DNA of 55,142 nt. Source: Planctomycetota bacterium (GTDB lineage Bacteria > Planctomycetota > MHYJ01 > WSZJ01 > JACPWG01). The position numbers and the translations under genes were made by a program. This document shows positions 8,446 through 16,923 of this stretch, in pieces; positions within the stretch are counted from its first letter, which is position 1, and each line of letters begins with the position of its first letter. Under the pieces are notes generated by a model, which had not been told where the DNA came from, did no database searches, and saw only the letters and a program-made list of their open reading frames with translations. The stretch is from contig JACPWG010000128.1 of NCBI GenBank assembly GCA_016197205.1, positions 1 through 55,142 of the forward strand, given 5' to 3'.

Positions 8446-9480
8446 ATGAGCAGCATGCAACGAGGGGCGGGTCGAGCCGAGGGGCGCGGGGGCCGGGTCG
8501 CGCAGGTTGGAGTGGCGGCGGTCCTCATCCTGGTGTGGGGCGTCGCGGCGGGCACGGCCGAGGCCGCTCCGAAGCCGGTGACTTCGTGGGTGCCGGCCAG
8601 CCACGCGAACTACACGCCCTCGACCCTCGGACGGGGGATCCAGTATGTCGTCATCCACGACACGGAAGGGTCCGGCGTGGGCGCGATCTCGTGGTTCCAG
8701 AACCCGGCGGCGCACGTGAGCGCCCACTACGTGATCCTCGGCAACGGGCACATCACGCAGATGGTCGCGGACAAGGACACCGCTTGGCACTCCGGCAACT
8801 CAAGCTACAACGCGCACTCGATCGGCATCGAGCACGCGGGTTTCGCGGCGACCGGCGGATTCACCGAAGTGGAGTACGCGAAGTCGGCCGCGCTCGTCGC
8901 CTGGATCTGCGACCACTACGGGATCCCGAAGGACCGGCACCACATCATCGGGCACAACGAGGTTCCGGACCCGGACGGGACGGGTTTCGGCGGCGCGAAC
9001 CACCACACGGATCCCGGGCCGCATTGGAACTGGACGCACTTCATGTCGCTCGTCCATGGCCACGGCGGCGGCGGCTCGCCCGCGCCCGGACCGAGCCTGA
9101 AGGCGCTTAAGGTGAATACCGTAGGCCTGAACGTGCGGAGCGGCGCGGGCTACGGCCACTCCATCCTGGGCTTCGTGTTTGAGGGCCAGGTGTACGTGTC
9201 GCACGGCGCGGACGGACCCTGGCGGAAGATCTGGTACAAGGGGAACTCCGGCTGGGTGCAGGCGTACTACCTCTCGCAGGTGCATGCCACGGCGCGCAAG
9301 GTCACCGCGCCCCACGTGGACGTGCGAACGGGGCCCGCGGCCGCGGCCGCAGCGGTCGGCGCCGCGCACGACGGCGAGCTCTACGTGCGAACGGACGCCT
9401 CCGGCGACTGGCAGCACATCTTCTACGGTGGGGCGAAGCGGTGGCTGAAGGAAGCGCACACGACGGGGGTCGGGCTGTAG
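8446..9480 (+). CDS. exported N-acetylmuramoyl-L-alanine amidase (Amidase_2) with two SH3 domains
   Basis: 344 residues. A basic N-terminus and hydrophobic stretch (VGVAAVLILVWGVAAGTAEAA) form a signal peptide ending near residue 38. Residues ~45-210 are a type 2 amidase: VVIHDTEG carries the first zinc histidine, SIGIEHAGF and IIGHNEVP follow, and HHTDPGPHWNW carries the distal zinc ligand and catalytic site. The enzyme cuts the bond between MurNAc and L-Ala in peptidoglycan in the periplasm or outside. Residues ~225-344 hold two bacterial SH3 repeats (VNTVGLNVRSGAGYG... and APHVDVRTGPAAAAA...) that target the wall. The start is set by GGAGG at 8433-8437. Convergent neighbour downstream. Confidence 0.9.
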   Translation: MSSMQRGAGRAEGRGGRVAQVGVAAVLILVWGVAAGTAEAAPKPVTSWVPASHANYTPSTLGRGIQYVVIHDTEGSGVGAISWFQNPAAHVSAHYVILGNGHITQMVADKDTAWHSGNSSYNAHSIGIEHAGFAATGGFTEVEYAKSAALVAWICDHYGIPKDRHHIIGHNEVPDPDGTGFGGANHHTDPGPHWNWTHFMSLVHGHGGGGSPAPGPSLKALKVNTVGLNVRSGAGYGHSILGFVFEGQVYVSHGADGPWRKIWYKGNSGWVQAYYLSQVHATARKVTAPHVDVRTGPAAAAAAVGAAHDGELYVRTDASGDWQHIFYGGAKRWLKEAHTTGVGL

Positions 9481-9550
9481 GAGGAGGTCGCGCGGGCCGG
9501 GCGGCACCGGCGGGGGGTGGGTGCGGTGCGAGGAGGCCGGCCCGCGATCG

Positions 9551-9574
9551 GGTGCAGGGCGGAAGCCCTGCACC
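9551..9574. terminator. strong hairpin in the convergent gap
   Basis: A perfect 10-bp stem (GGTGCAGGGC with its complement) closed by a GGAA tetraloop, about 70 bp after the amidase stop. There is no T-run, so it may be a structural intergenic repeat as much as a terminator. Confidence 0.4.
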
Positions 9575-9620
9575 ACAAGGGCGGCGAGCGGAATCGGAGA
9601 AGGAGAGCGGGGTAGCGGGT

Positions 9621-9751
9621 AGTGGCCCGTTGGCGAAGTCCAGTCACGATGCCTGGGGGCGCGGGCCTCCGGCCCGCGCGAACGGCCGCATGGGTTACGA
9701 CCCGCCATGGCAGAGTTGACGACTGTGTCCGAAGTTCGTCAACGGGCCCCT
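9621..9751. repeat. dispersed inverted-repeat element, family 3, copy 1
   Basis: A 131-bp element with inverted ends related to AGTGGCCCGTTGACGAA, matching a second copy at 45385-45512 both at the ends and internally (CAGTCACGATGCCTGG, and TTGACGACT...CGTCCGAA near the other end). Its right end abuts and overlaps the TAG stop (9750-9752) of the minus-strand DJ-1 fusion gene. An internal palindromic G/C stem resembles that in the family-2 elements. Confidence 0.75.
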
Positions 9752-12161
9752 AGCGGTTCAGGTTCTCCGCGAGCACGCGGCCGAACTGCCGGGCGCTGTC
9801 GTAGTTTTCCGCCGTGATGATCCGGCCGTCCACGAGGACGTCGTCCATCGCGGTCGTCGCGTCGCCGACGGAGCGGGAGGGGACCATCGTGGCCCTGTTC
9901 GACTCGACGTGCCAGCGGCTCGGCAGCACGTTGTCCGCGTAGGTGCGACCATTCACGGTGGCGGCCGGGGAGCCCTGCGCGTAGCCACAGACGCGTTTGC
10001 CGGCGAGCGGGCTCGCGTTACCGACGCGCGCCCACGCGAGGACGGTCACGCCGTGGCAGAGCGCGGTGACGAACTTGTTCTGGGAGAGCATGGCGTTCAC
10101 GAGCGTGTTGACGGCGGTCTTCGTTGCGGCGTCACCGCGGTAGGCGGTGTTGGTGTACGTGCCGGGGAAGGCGAACTGGTAGCTCGAGGCGCCCCAGCCG
10201 CCGACAAAGACCACGGCGACGTAGCGGGCCGGGTCGGCTTGGGCGATGGTGACGTCGGGCTGGACGAGTCCGCCATCCGCGCCCTGGCCGGAACCGCCGT
10301 GCGGACGGCAGGGGGTCCGCGTGCCGGCCGCGACTTCCACGACGAAGCCCGCGCGCTCCAGCTCCTGGCGCGGCTCGTTGTACTCACGATAGTAGAAGTT
10401 CAGGTTGGCGAGGACGAGCAGCACTCGCCGGACCGCCGGAGTCGCTGCCGGCGGATTCGTTACCGGGGGCGTCACCGCGGGGGGTGTGGTCGCCGGCGGC
10501 GCGACGGGCGGGACGGCCGGGGGCGTTGCCGGCGGGGTCGCAGCGGGCGGCGTCGCAGCGGGCGGCGTCGCAGCGGGCGGCGGGACGGCCGGGGGATTGG
10601 CCGGCGGGGCGAGGCGAGCGCTCTCCTCGAGGTAGCGTTGCAGGGCGTCGAATTTCGGCGCCTGGGCGCGCGGCTGGTCGAGGGTCTCCAGCGAGCCGAA
10701 GCGCCCGTACCGCCCGTACCCGCCGCAGTTGGTCAGGTGCATGAAGAGCCCGCCGCCCGTGGCGGCGGCCCAGTCAGTCAGGTAGCGCGTGTACAGCGGG
10801 CCCATCCGCGCGTCGCGGTTGGCCTGGTCGAAGAGCGCGTTGATCGCCGGGTCGTTCTGCGCCGCGTTCACGCCGACCAGGTGCTGGCCGCCCTCGTAGG
10901 AAATGAGCGGGAGCCGGTATCGCTGCGCGACGGCGAGCTGCTGCCGCACCCAGTCCATCGTCTGGGGCTCCGAGACGTTCATGAGCTCCGCGAAGAGCGC
11001 GTCCACGCTCATGGCGGCTACCCGGGCCTGGTCCTGCGACGTCCCCGTCTGCACGCCGAAGTACGGCGCGATCGCGAGCGCGTCCGTGTGCGCCGCGACA
11101 TCCCCGTAGGCGAGGGCAGTGTCCGAGGTCCAGCGGTTCGCCACGTGCGAGCCGAGGACGCGGACCAGCCGCGCCTTCGGGAAGACCGCCTCGAAGATCC
11201 CGAAGATCTCGCGCGACCGGCGCCCGTGGAAGCGGATCTGCGCCTCGTAGGGGTTGGCGCTCAAGTTCAGCGCCAGGCCGCGTGCCTGCGCGTACCGGGC
11301 CTGCGGAAACTGACCGTTCCACACCTCGTTCGAGTACTCGACGTACGCCTTCAGCCGCGGGTCGAGGAGCTGAAGGGCAAGCTGCGCGAAATTGCGGACG
11401 TAGTCGTCGTCCGCCTGATGCGGGATCGTGAACCAGGCGTCCACGCCCAGCCGGTTCGCCAGCGCGCACATCACCTCGACCGGCGCGCCCTTCACGTTCC
11501 AGCGTGCGTCCTGCAGCGTCGGGCGGTCGGCCCAGGTAGTCTGGACGTAGTTATTGCCGTTCTGGCCGAGCATCCAGTTCATGAAGCGGATCGCCCGGTA
11601 GTTGCGAATGCTGTCGAGGAAGGGCGGGTAGAAGACCTCTCCGGCCGGCGCGGTGACGGGCATGCGCACGCGGATGTTGCGGAGGTAGTTGGAGGGCGTC
11701 GTGGCCGTGAGGAAGAGGCCGATCCCGCCGCGGGCAGGGTCCACCTGGATGACCTCGCGGCCGGGCGCGCGTTCGACCAGGGTCGCGCCGCCCGCGTAGG
11801 CGAGCGTGCCCTGCCCCTCGTACTCGACGACGTAGCGGCCCGCGGGATAGCGCATCCCGGTAGCCCAGAACATGAGCGTGCGGGCGATCTGTCCCGCCCG
11901 CAGCGAGCGGACCCAGCCGCGCGCGTCCAGGTCGAGCGGGCGCTGGTCGTCCCAGGTGCTGCGGGAGCCGGAGATCCAGCGTCGCGACATCTTGAAGCAA
12001 TCCAGGAACGAGAATTCCGTGCTCCAGTCGTCGAGACCGGAGACGTTGGTGCCGAGGGGCGCCCTGGGCGGCACCTCCTGGGCCCGCGCGGGACCGGCGA
12101 AGCATAGGACCGCGGCCGCGGCTGCGGCTGCGAAGGCGATGCCGACGATTTTTCGTACCAT
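9750..12161 (-). CDS. exported carbohydrate-active-like protein fused to a DJ-1/PfpI domain
   Basis: 803 residues. A signal peptide (VRKIVGIAFAAAAAAAVLCFAGPARAQ) leads into a ~490-residue region resembling secreted cellulose-binding/TIM-barrel glycosidase-like proteins (TEFSFLDCFKMSRRWISG, YVEYSNEVWNG, LISYEGGQH). EYSNEVWNG and SYEGG have the spacing of acid/base and nucleophile glutamates of clan A glycosidases, an inference only. A Pro/Ala/Thr linker (~517-577) built from PPAAT repeats connects to a C-terminal DJ-1/PfpI domain (RRVLLVLANLNFYY, FVGGWGASSY, VTALCHGVTVLAWA with the nucleophile-elbow Cys, LPSRWHVESN). Start chosen at the ATG behind GGTGG. The combination in one exported chain is odd. 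Confidence 0.7.
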   Translation of the reverse strand: MVRKIVGIAFAAAAAAAVLCFAGPARAQEVPPRAPLGTNVSGLDDWSTEFSFLDCFKMSRRWISGSRSTWDDQRPLDLDARGWVRSLRAGQIARTLMFWATGMRYPAGRYVVEYEGQGTLAYAGGATLVERAPGREVIQVDPARGGIGLFLTATTPSNYLRNIRVRMPVTAPAGEVFYPPFLDSIRNYRAIRFMNWMLGQNGNNYVQTTWADRPTLQDARWNVKGAPVEVMCALANRLGVDAWFTIPHQADDDYVRNFAQLALQLLDPRLKAYVEYSNEVWNGQFPQARYAQARGLALNLSANPYEAQIRFHGRRSREIFGIFEAVFPKARLVRVLGSHVANRWTSDTALAYGDVAAHTDALAIAPYFGVQTGTSQDQARVAAMSVDALFAELMNVSEPQTMDWVRQQLAVAQRYRLPLISYEGGQHLVGVNAAQNDPAINALFDQANRDARMGPLYTRYLTDWAAATGGGLFMHLTNCGGYGRYGRFGSLETLDQPRAQAPKFDALQRYLEESARLAPPANPPAVPPPAATPPAATPPAATPPATPPAVPPVAPPATTPPAVTPPVTNPPAATPAVRRVLLVLANLNFYYREYNEPRQELERAGFVVEVAAGTRTPCRPHGGSGQGADGGLVQPDVTIAQADPARYVAVVFVGGWGASSYQFAFPGTYTNTAYRGDAATKTAVNTLVNAMLSQNKFVTALCHGVTVLAWARVGNASPLAGKRVCGYAQGSPAATVNGRTYADNVLPSRWHVESNRATMVPSRSVGDATTAMDDVLVDGRIITAENYDSARQFGRVLAENLNR
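10536..10583. repeat. tandem 15-bp repeats encoding the PPAAT linker
   Basis: About three consecutive copies of a 15-bp unit (GGGCGGCGTCGCAGC) inside the linker of the DJ-1 fusion gene. They encode the repeating Pro-Pro-Ala-Ala-Thr string and are likely to vary in copy number. Confidence 0.7.
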
Positions 12162-12312
12162 GGTCCACCTCACAAGGGGCGATGTTGGATCGTCTTTGTC
12201 TTGTTTCCATCCACCGATCGCGCGAGACTGTTCGTTCACCACTCTACAATGGCGATCGGCGTTGGAGAAGTTTCGGGCATGGGCGCGGCCCGGGGGCGCT
12301 CGGCCCGGGGGC

Positions 12313-13401
12313 CTACCGCGCCGCGATCGCCAGGGTGCGGGCCGCCTCGTCGCGCAGGTCTTCGAACGGAGAGAGGAGGGCGACGGCTTCGACGGCGGTG
12401 CGCGCGTCGGCGTCGTGTGCCACCCGCTGGATCAGCGCGGCCTGGGCGGCCTTCTGTGCTTCGGGCAGCGAAGGATTGCCTGCCGCCGATGCCAACGCGC
12501 GCCCTGTTTCCACGTCGGACAGCTCGGAAGCCGCCTCCGCCGCTGCGACGCGCACCCGTTCGGAAGGGTCGGTGGCCAGGGCGCGTTCGATCGCCGCCGC
12601 CGCGTCCACGCCGTCGAGCGCGCGCAGCCCGCGGATCGCCGCCTCCCGGATTTCATCGTCCGCGGAGGACGCTAGGCCCAGCAGCACCGGCAGCGACCGG
12701 GGGGCGGCCGCGCGCGCGATCGCCTGCACGAGGCGCGGGGCGAGCTCGTCTTCGGAATCGGCGCCCAACCGTAGCTCCAGCTCTTCGACGATCCGGTCGC
12801 GGACCTCGAGGCTGGACGAGGCGCCCGCGATCCACTCGAGCGTCGCGACGGCGTCCCCTGCCGACTCCGGGTCCTGCTCCACGGCCAGCACGCGCACGAT
12901 CGCTTCGAGTGCGGCCGGGGAGGGGGCGGCCAAGCGCCCGAACTCCCGGAGGGCTTCGCGCCGATCCGCGGTGGATCGCCGAGGGTCGCTCAGGATCGAG
13001 AGGAGAGTCGATTCCGAGTTCGCACCCGCGTCCGTCTCCGCCGAACCCTCGCACTCGATCGCGAGGCTGAGCGCAGCCGGGGCCCACTCGCCACCCTCCG
13101 GATCGAAGGCGACGACCGGCGGCCGAGGGGTGCTGCCTGTGCCTGCGGGCTCGACCTCGGTCTTGCGGGGAGGGTTGGAAACCGCAGACGAAGGGCGGGC
13201 GCGGTCCACGTGGGCCAAGCCGACCGTGCTTCGGAGAACGCCGCCTGGACGAATTGCTCGGCGCGTGTCAAAGCTGGAAGTCCTTTGCGCGGCTACAAAT
13301 CCGACGAACGCGGCGACGAGCGCCAGGCCGGCCAAGGCGATCTGACACCCCTGTCTGCCCTGCTTCCTGCTTGCGCCCTGCACGTCGCACATGCTTGCCA
13401 T
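12313..13401 (-). CDS. membrane-anchored HEAT-repeat protein
   Basis: 362 residues. Residues ~20-40 (IALAGLALVAAFVGFVAAQ) form a signal anchor. A variable 80-residue spacer follows. Residues ~130-362 are five to six HEAT-like helical pairs of about 31 residues (LLSILSDPRRSTADRREALREFGRL, EIREAAIRGLRALDGVD, RVRVAAAEAASELSDVE) that form a curved protein-binding scaffold. The ribosome-binding context GGAGGTGGACCATGG is nearly the same as that of the next gene on the strand (GTGAGGTGGACCATGG at 12161), suggesting that the pair shares expression signals. No catalytic motif. Role unknown. Confidence 0.7.
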   Translation of the reverse strand: MASMCDVQGASRKQGRQGCQIALAGLALVAAFVGFVAAQRTSSFDTRRAIRPGGVLRSTVGLAHVDRARPSSAVSNPPRKTEVEPAGTGSTPRPPVVAFDPEGGEWAPAALSLAIECEGSAETDAGANSESTLLSILSDPRRSTADRREALREFGRLAAPSPAALEAIVRVLAVEQDPESAGDAVATLEWIAGASSSLEVRDRIVEELELRLGADSEDELAPRLVQAIARAAAPRSLPVLLGLASSADDEIREAAIRGLRALDGVDAAAAIERALATDPSERVRVAAAEAASELSDVETGRALASAAGNPSLPEAQKAAQAALIQRVAHDADARTAVEAVALLSPFEDLRDEAARTLAIAAR

Positions 13402-13488
13402 GGTCCACCTCCGACTGGCCGGGAATTCCGATCGCCGGTGGACAATGGTAGAGCCGGCGCGAAAAGTTTCAGCCCGTCTCGGATTGTG

Positions 13489-13516
13489 TTGACAACCCCC
13501 TCCCCCCTGCTAGAAT
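13489..13516 (+). promoter_or_regulatory. sigma70-type promoter of the nuo operon
   Basis: A perfect -35 TTGACA (13489-13494), a 16-bp C-rich spacer and -10 TAGAAT (13511-13516). Transcription would begin near 13523, leaving a leader of about 77 bases before nuoA. The placement and quality of the boxes make this the operon promoter. Confidence 0.75.
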
Positions 13517-13599
13517 GCGGCGATTCGTACTGCTGGGGGGGGGAGGCTATCGGACAGGCGCCGGCGCCCTTGCCGGGTCCGCTCCCTTCGGAGAGGCTC

Positions 13600-13956
13600 A
13601 TGGGATCGAACTTCTGGGCGATCGCGTTTTACGCCTTCCTTCTTGCCGGCCTCGGCGGCTCGATCCTGTATATTTCCTACCTCTTCGGACCCCGACGCAA
13701 CCAGAAGCGCAAGTTCGAAGTCTACGAGTGCGGCGTCGAGCCTTTCGGGACCGCGCGCGAGCGTTTCCCGGTTCGCTTCTACATGGTCGCCATTCTCTTC
13801 GTGCTCTTCGACATCGAAACGGTCTTCCTCGTCCCGTGGGCCGTGCTCTACCGCCGGCTCGGGCTGCCGGGGCTGATCGAGATGTTCGCGTTCATCGGCG
13901 TCCTCGGCATCGGCCTCTTCTACGTGTGGAAACGAGGAGCGCTCGAGTGGGACTAG
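13600..13956 (+). CDS. nuoA: NADH-quinone oxidoreductase subunit A
   Basis: 118 residues with three transmembrane helices: ~5-27, ~62-84 and ~90-110. The conserved loop YECGVEPFGTARERFPVRFY and the motif FDIETVFLVPWAV identify NuoA/ND3, a membrane-arm subunit at the quinone end of complex I. The ATG at 13600 follows GGAGAGG. The stop overlaps the GTG start of nuoB by 10 bases. Confidence 0.95.
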   Translation: MGSNFWAIAFYAFLLAGLGGSILYISYLFGPRRNQKRKFEVYECGVEPFGTARERFPVRFYMVAILFVLFDIETVFLVPWAVLYRRLGLPGLIEMFAFIGVLGIGLFYVWKRGALEWD

Positions 13957-14435
13957 AATCCAGCTTCGAGAACAACGTCATCACGACGTTGCTCGACAAG
14001 GTCGTGAACTGGGCCCGCAAGGGCAGCCTCTGGCCGATGCCCTTCGGCACGGCCTGCTGCGCGATCGAGATGATGGCCGCGCTCGGTCCTCGCTGGGACA
14101 TGTCGCGCTTCGGGTCCGAGGTGATCCGCTTCTCGCCGCGGCAGAGTGATCTCATGATCGTCTCCGGCCGCATCTCCATCAAGATGATGCCGGTGCTGCT
14201 CAAGATCTGGGAGCAGATGCCGGAGCCGAAGTGGTGCATCTCGATGGGGGCCTGCGCCTCTTGCGGGGGGATCTTCGACACGTACACGCTCGTGCAGGGC
14301 GTCGACCAGTTCATCCCGGTGGACGTGTACATCCCCGGCTGCCCTCCGCGGCCGGAAAACGTGATCGACGCCGTGCTGAAGCTGCAAGAGAAGATCGGCC
14401 GCGAACGAGTGAGGGAAAAGGTCCATGGCGCTTGA
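13947..14435 (+). CDS. nuoB: NADH-quinone oxidoreductase subunit B
   Basis: 162 residues, peripheral arm. The tandem cysteines TACCAIEMM, GACASCGG and PGCPPRPE are the four ligands of the N2 4Fe-4S cluster, which passes electrons to quinone. A GTG start inside the nuoA end, with GAGGAGCG upstream, gives MGLESSFENNVITT, the expected N-terminus. A longer open frame upstream is out of the family range. It overlaps nuoC by 11 bases. Confidence 0.95.
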   Translation: MGLESSFENNVITTLLDKVVNWARKGSLWPMPFGTACCAIEMMAALGPRWDMSRFGSEVIRFSPRQSDLMIVSGRISIKMMPVLLKIWEQMPEPKWCISMGACASCGGIFDTYTLVQGVDQFIPVDVYIPGCPPRPENVIDAVLKLQEKIGRERVREKVHGA

Positions 14436-14925
14436 AACCGACCGGCTTCGGGAGCGGTTCGCGGACGAGCTCCTCGAGGCCGGCGAGCCCTGCGGCCAGC
14501 CGGTCGTCGCGGTCAAGCGCGGACGCATCGCGGAGATCCTCCGCTTTCTGAAAGAGGACCCCGCGCTCGCGTTCGACAGCCTGACCGACGTGACGGCCGT
14601 GGATTACATGAATCGCGACCTCTGGGAGCGGTTCGCGGTCGTGTACAATCTGTACAGCTTTTCGCGGAACGCGCGCTTCCGGGTGAAGGCCTTCGTGCCG
14701 GAGGCGGACCCCTCGATCGCGAGCGCCGCGTCGATCTGGGCAGGTGCGACCTGGGCGGAACGCGAGGCGTATGACATGTACGGCATCCGGTTCGAGGGCC
14801 ACCCCGACCTGCGGCGGATCCTCATGCCCGACGACTACCCCGGCCATCCGTTGCGGAAGGACTATCCCTTGAAGGGGCGCGGCGAGCGCGCGAACTTCCG
14901 CCGGTACACGGCGCAGGAGGACTAG
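14425..14925 (+). CDS. nuoC: NADH-quinone oxidoreductase subunit C
   Basis: 166 residues. Contains the 30-kDa subunit signature (WAEREAYDMYGIRFEGHPDLRRIL) and the end HPLRKDYPLKGRGE. Unfused to NuoD, unlike the NuoCD of enterobacteria. Its TAG shares a base with the GTG of nuoD (14925). Confidence 0.95.
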   Translation: MALETDRLRERFADELLEAGEPCGQPVVAVKRGRIAEILRFLKEDPALAFDSLTDVTAVDYMNRDLWERFAVVYNLYSFSRNARFRVKAFVPEADPSIASAASIWAGATWAEREAYDMYGIRFEGHPDLRRILMPDDYPGHPLRKDYPLKGRGERANFRRYTAQED

Positions 14926-16157
14926 TGGCCGACCCCGCAGCCATTACCACGCCGCCCCCCGCGTATGCCCTCGAGAGCGACGGGAGTGGGAAGAGGATGC
15001 TCCTGAACATGGGGCCGCAGCACCCCGCCACGCACGGCACGCTGCGCCTCGTGCTCGAGCTCGACGGGGAGACCGTCGTGCGGTGCTCGCCCGAGATGGG
15101 GTTCCTCCATACGGGCTTCGAAAAACTCGCCGAATACCGCAGCTACAACCAGTTCGTCACGGTCACCGACCGGATGAACTACATGTCGGCGCTCAACAAC
15201 AACATCGGCTGGTCGGTGGCGTGCGAGGAGCTGTGGGGCGTCAAGGTGCCTCCGCGTTGCGAGCGGATCCGCGTCGCGCTGGCCGAGCTGTCGCGGCTTT
15301 CCGACCACGTGCTCTGCGTCGGCCTCCAGGGCATGGACCTGGGCGCGTTCAGCGTGATGCTCTGGAGCTTCGTGCGGCGCGAACAGCTCTACGACATTTT
15401 CGAGAAGGTCACGGGCGGGCGCCTGACGACAAGCTACACGCGCGTCGGCGGGCTGGCGCAGGACGTGCCCGAGGACTTCGTGGCGCGGGTGCGCAAGGTC
15501 ACGGAGAGCTTCCCCGAGATCATCGACGAGATCGAGAAGATGCTCGGCAGGAACCGGATCTTTCTCGACCGGACGAAGGGAGTCGGGGCGTTGTCGCGGG
15601 AGGACGCGATCGCCTACGGCGCGACGGGCCCGATCCTGCGCGCGTCGGGCGTGGCGTGGGACCTGCGCCGCACGCGGCCCTACCTCGGGTATGAGAAGTA
15701 CGACTTCGACGTGCCGACGGCGCCGGACGGGGACAGCTACTCCCGCTTCATCGTCCGGCTCGCCGAAATGCGGGAGAGTCTGAAGATCATCCGGCAGGTG
15801 CTGGAGGACTTCCCGGCCGGGCCGGTGAACGTCGACGACTTCAAGCTGACCTTCCCGCCGAAGGAGCTGGTCTACACCCGGATGGAGGAGATGATCCATC
15901 ACTTCAAGCTGACGATGATCGGCCACGGGCCGTACCCTCCGAAGGGGGAGGTGTACTCGGCCACGGAAGCGCCGAACGGCGAGCTCGGTTGGTACGTCGT
16001 GAGCGACGGGAGCCGCAACCCGTATCGCGTGCGGGTGCGGCCGCCGTCCTTCTATCACTTCCAACTCGTGCCGCGCCTCATCGAGGGGCGGCTGCTGTCG
16101 GACGTGGTGGCCGTGCTGAGCAGCCTGAACATCATCGCCGGCGAGCTGGACCGGTAG
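14925..16157 (+). CDS. nuoD: NADH-quinone oxidoreductase subunit D
   Basis: 410 residues, the 49-kDa subunit that forms the quinone pocket with NuoB. MGPQHPATHGTLRLVLELDGE (around residue 27) and FLHTGFEKLAEY are diagnostic, and the quinone-site His and the conserved C-terminal LNIIAGELDR are in place. GTG start shared with the nuoC stop. The gene is followed by a 168-bp gap with CTGATTG-type repeats. Confidence 0.95.
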   Translation: MADPAAITTPPPAYALESDGSGKRMLLNMGPQHPATHGTLRLVLELDGETVVRCSPEMGFLHTGFEKLAEYRSYNQFVTVTDRMNYMSALNNNIGWSVACEELWGVKVPPRCERIRVALAELSRLSDHVLCVGLQGMDLGAFSVMLWSFVRREQLYDIFEKVTGGRLTTSYTRVGGLAQDVPEDFVARVRKVTESFPEIIDEIEKMLGRNRIFLDRTKGVGALSREDAIAYGATGPILRASGVAWDLRRTRPYLGYEKYDFDVPTAPDGDSYSRFIVRLAEMRESLKIIRQVLEDFPAGPVNVDDFKLTFPPKELVYTRMEEMIHHFKLTMIGHGPYPPKGEVYSATEAPNGELGWYVVSDGSRNPYRVRVRPPSFYHFQLVPRLIEGRLLSDVVAVLSSLNIIAGELDR

Positions 16158-16170
16158 AGGCGGTGTGAAG

Positions 16171-16297
16171 GCTGATTGCTGATTGCTGATTGAACGGGGA
16201 AGAACACCGGTGAGTGAAGTGAAGGCTGGGGCGCCCAATCGACCTTTCGCACACGGCGTTGAGCGGACGGGGATCGTCAATCAGCAAGCAGCAATCC
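16171..16297. repeat. CTGATTG/CAATCAG short repeats between nuoD and nuoE
   Basis: A run of GCTGATTGCTGATTGCTGAT (16171-16193) and, about 80 bp on, its complement TCAATCAGCAAGCAGCAATC (16277-16297). They can pair to form a long hairpin. A related run lies before nuoF (16878-16910). The gap is otherwise empty. Confidence 0.65.
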
Positions 16298-16325
16298 GAA
16301 TTCAGCGGTTCCCCGGGAGCGTCTG

Positions 16326-16799
16326 ATGCCCGTACAATTTTCCGAGAAGTCCCGCGCGCGTTTCGAGTGGCTGCTGACGCGCTATCCCACGCGTCAGGCG
16401 GCGCTCCTGCCGACGCTCCGCCTCGCGGAGGAGGAGTTCGGCTCCATCGGTCTCGAGGAGATGAAGTATGTGGCGGGGCTGATCGGGGTGTCGCCCGCGC
16501 ACGTGCTGGGGGTCGTCTCGTTCTACACGCACTACCGCCGGCCGGAGCACGGGAAGTACATCCTGCAGGTTTGCAGCACGCTGCCGTGTGCGCTGCGCGG
16601 GTGCGAGCGGATCACGGACCACCTCAAAAAAAAGCTCGGCATCAAGGTCGGGGAGACCACGAAGGACAAGCGCTTCACGCTGAAAAAAGTGGAGTGCCTG
16701 GCCGCCTGCGACCGCGCGCCGATGATGCAGGTGAACGACCAGGACCACTACGATCTGACCCCGGAAAAGGTGGACCGAATCCTGGACGGGCTGCCCTAG
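16326..16799 (+). CDS. nuoE: NADH-quinone oxidoreductase subunit E
   Basis: 157 residues, thioredoxin-like fold. VCSTLPCALRGCE and VECLAACDRAPMMQ supply the four Cys (C-x4-C and C-x3-C) of the 2Fe-2S cluster N1a. The helical N-terminal half is the usual one. It contains an A8 tract (16626-16633) coding KKK. Confidence 0.95.
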   Translation: MPVQFSEKSRARFEWLLTRYPTRQAALLPTLRLAEEEFGSIGLEEMKYVAGLIGVSPAHVLGVVSFYTHYRRPEHGKYILQVCSTLPCALRGCERITDHLKKKLGIKVGETTKDKRFTLKKVECLAACDRAPMMQVNDQDHYDLTPEKVDRILDGLP

Positions 16800-16877
16800 A
16801 GTTCACGCCCCCGGGGCTCGCGTCCGCGGTCCGGAGACGTGCCTCGGTGGGCGGCAGGGGCTTCGAAACCGGACCGG

Positions 16878-16910
16878 ATAATCAGCAATCAGCAATCAAC
16901 AATCAGCCAT
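16878..16910. repeat. CAATCAG short repeats before nuoF
   Basis: Repeated AATCAGCAATCAGCAATCAA followed by CAATCAGCC just 14 bp upstream of the nuoF ATG, the same motif as in the nuoD-nuoE gap. It occupies the place where the ribosome-binding site should lie and leaves no obvious Shine-Dalgarno sequence. Confidence 0.6.
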
Positions 16911-16923
16911 CCCAAAGGTTTCC

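Noticed and set aside
10536..10583. CRISPR-like array
   Set aside because: Units are 15 bp, contiguous and encode PPAAT; there are no spacers.
12432..12656. Alternative small frames inside the HEAT-repeat gene
   Set aside because: Shadow frames; the 362-residue frame shows regular helical repeats.
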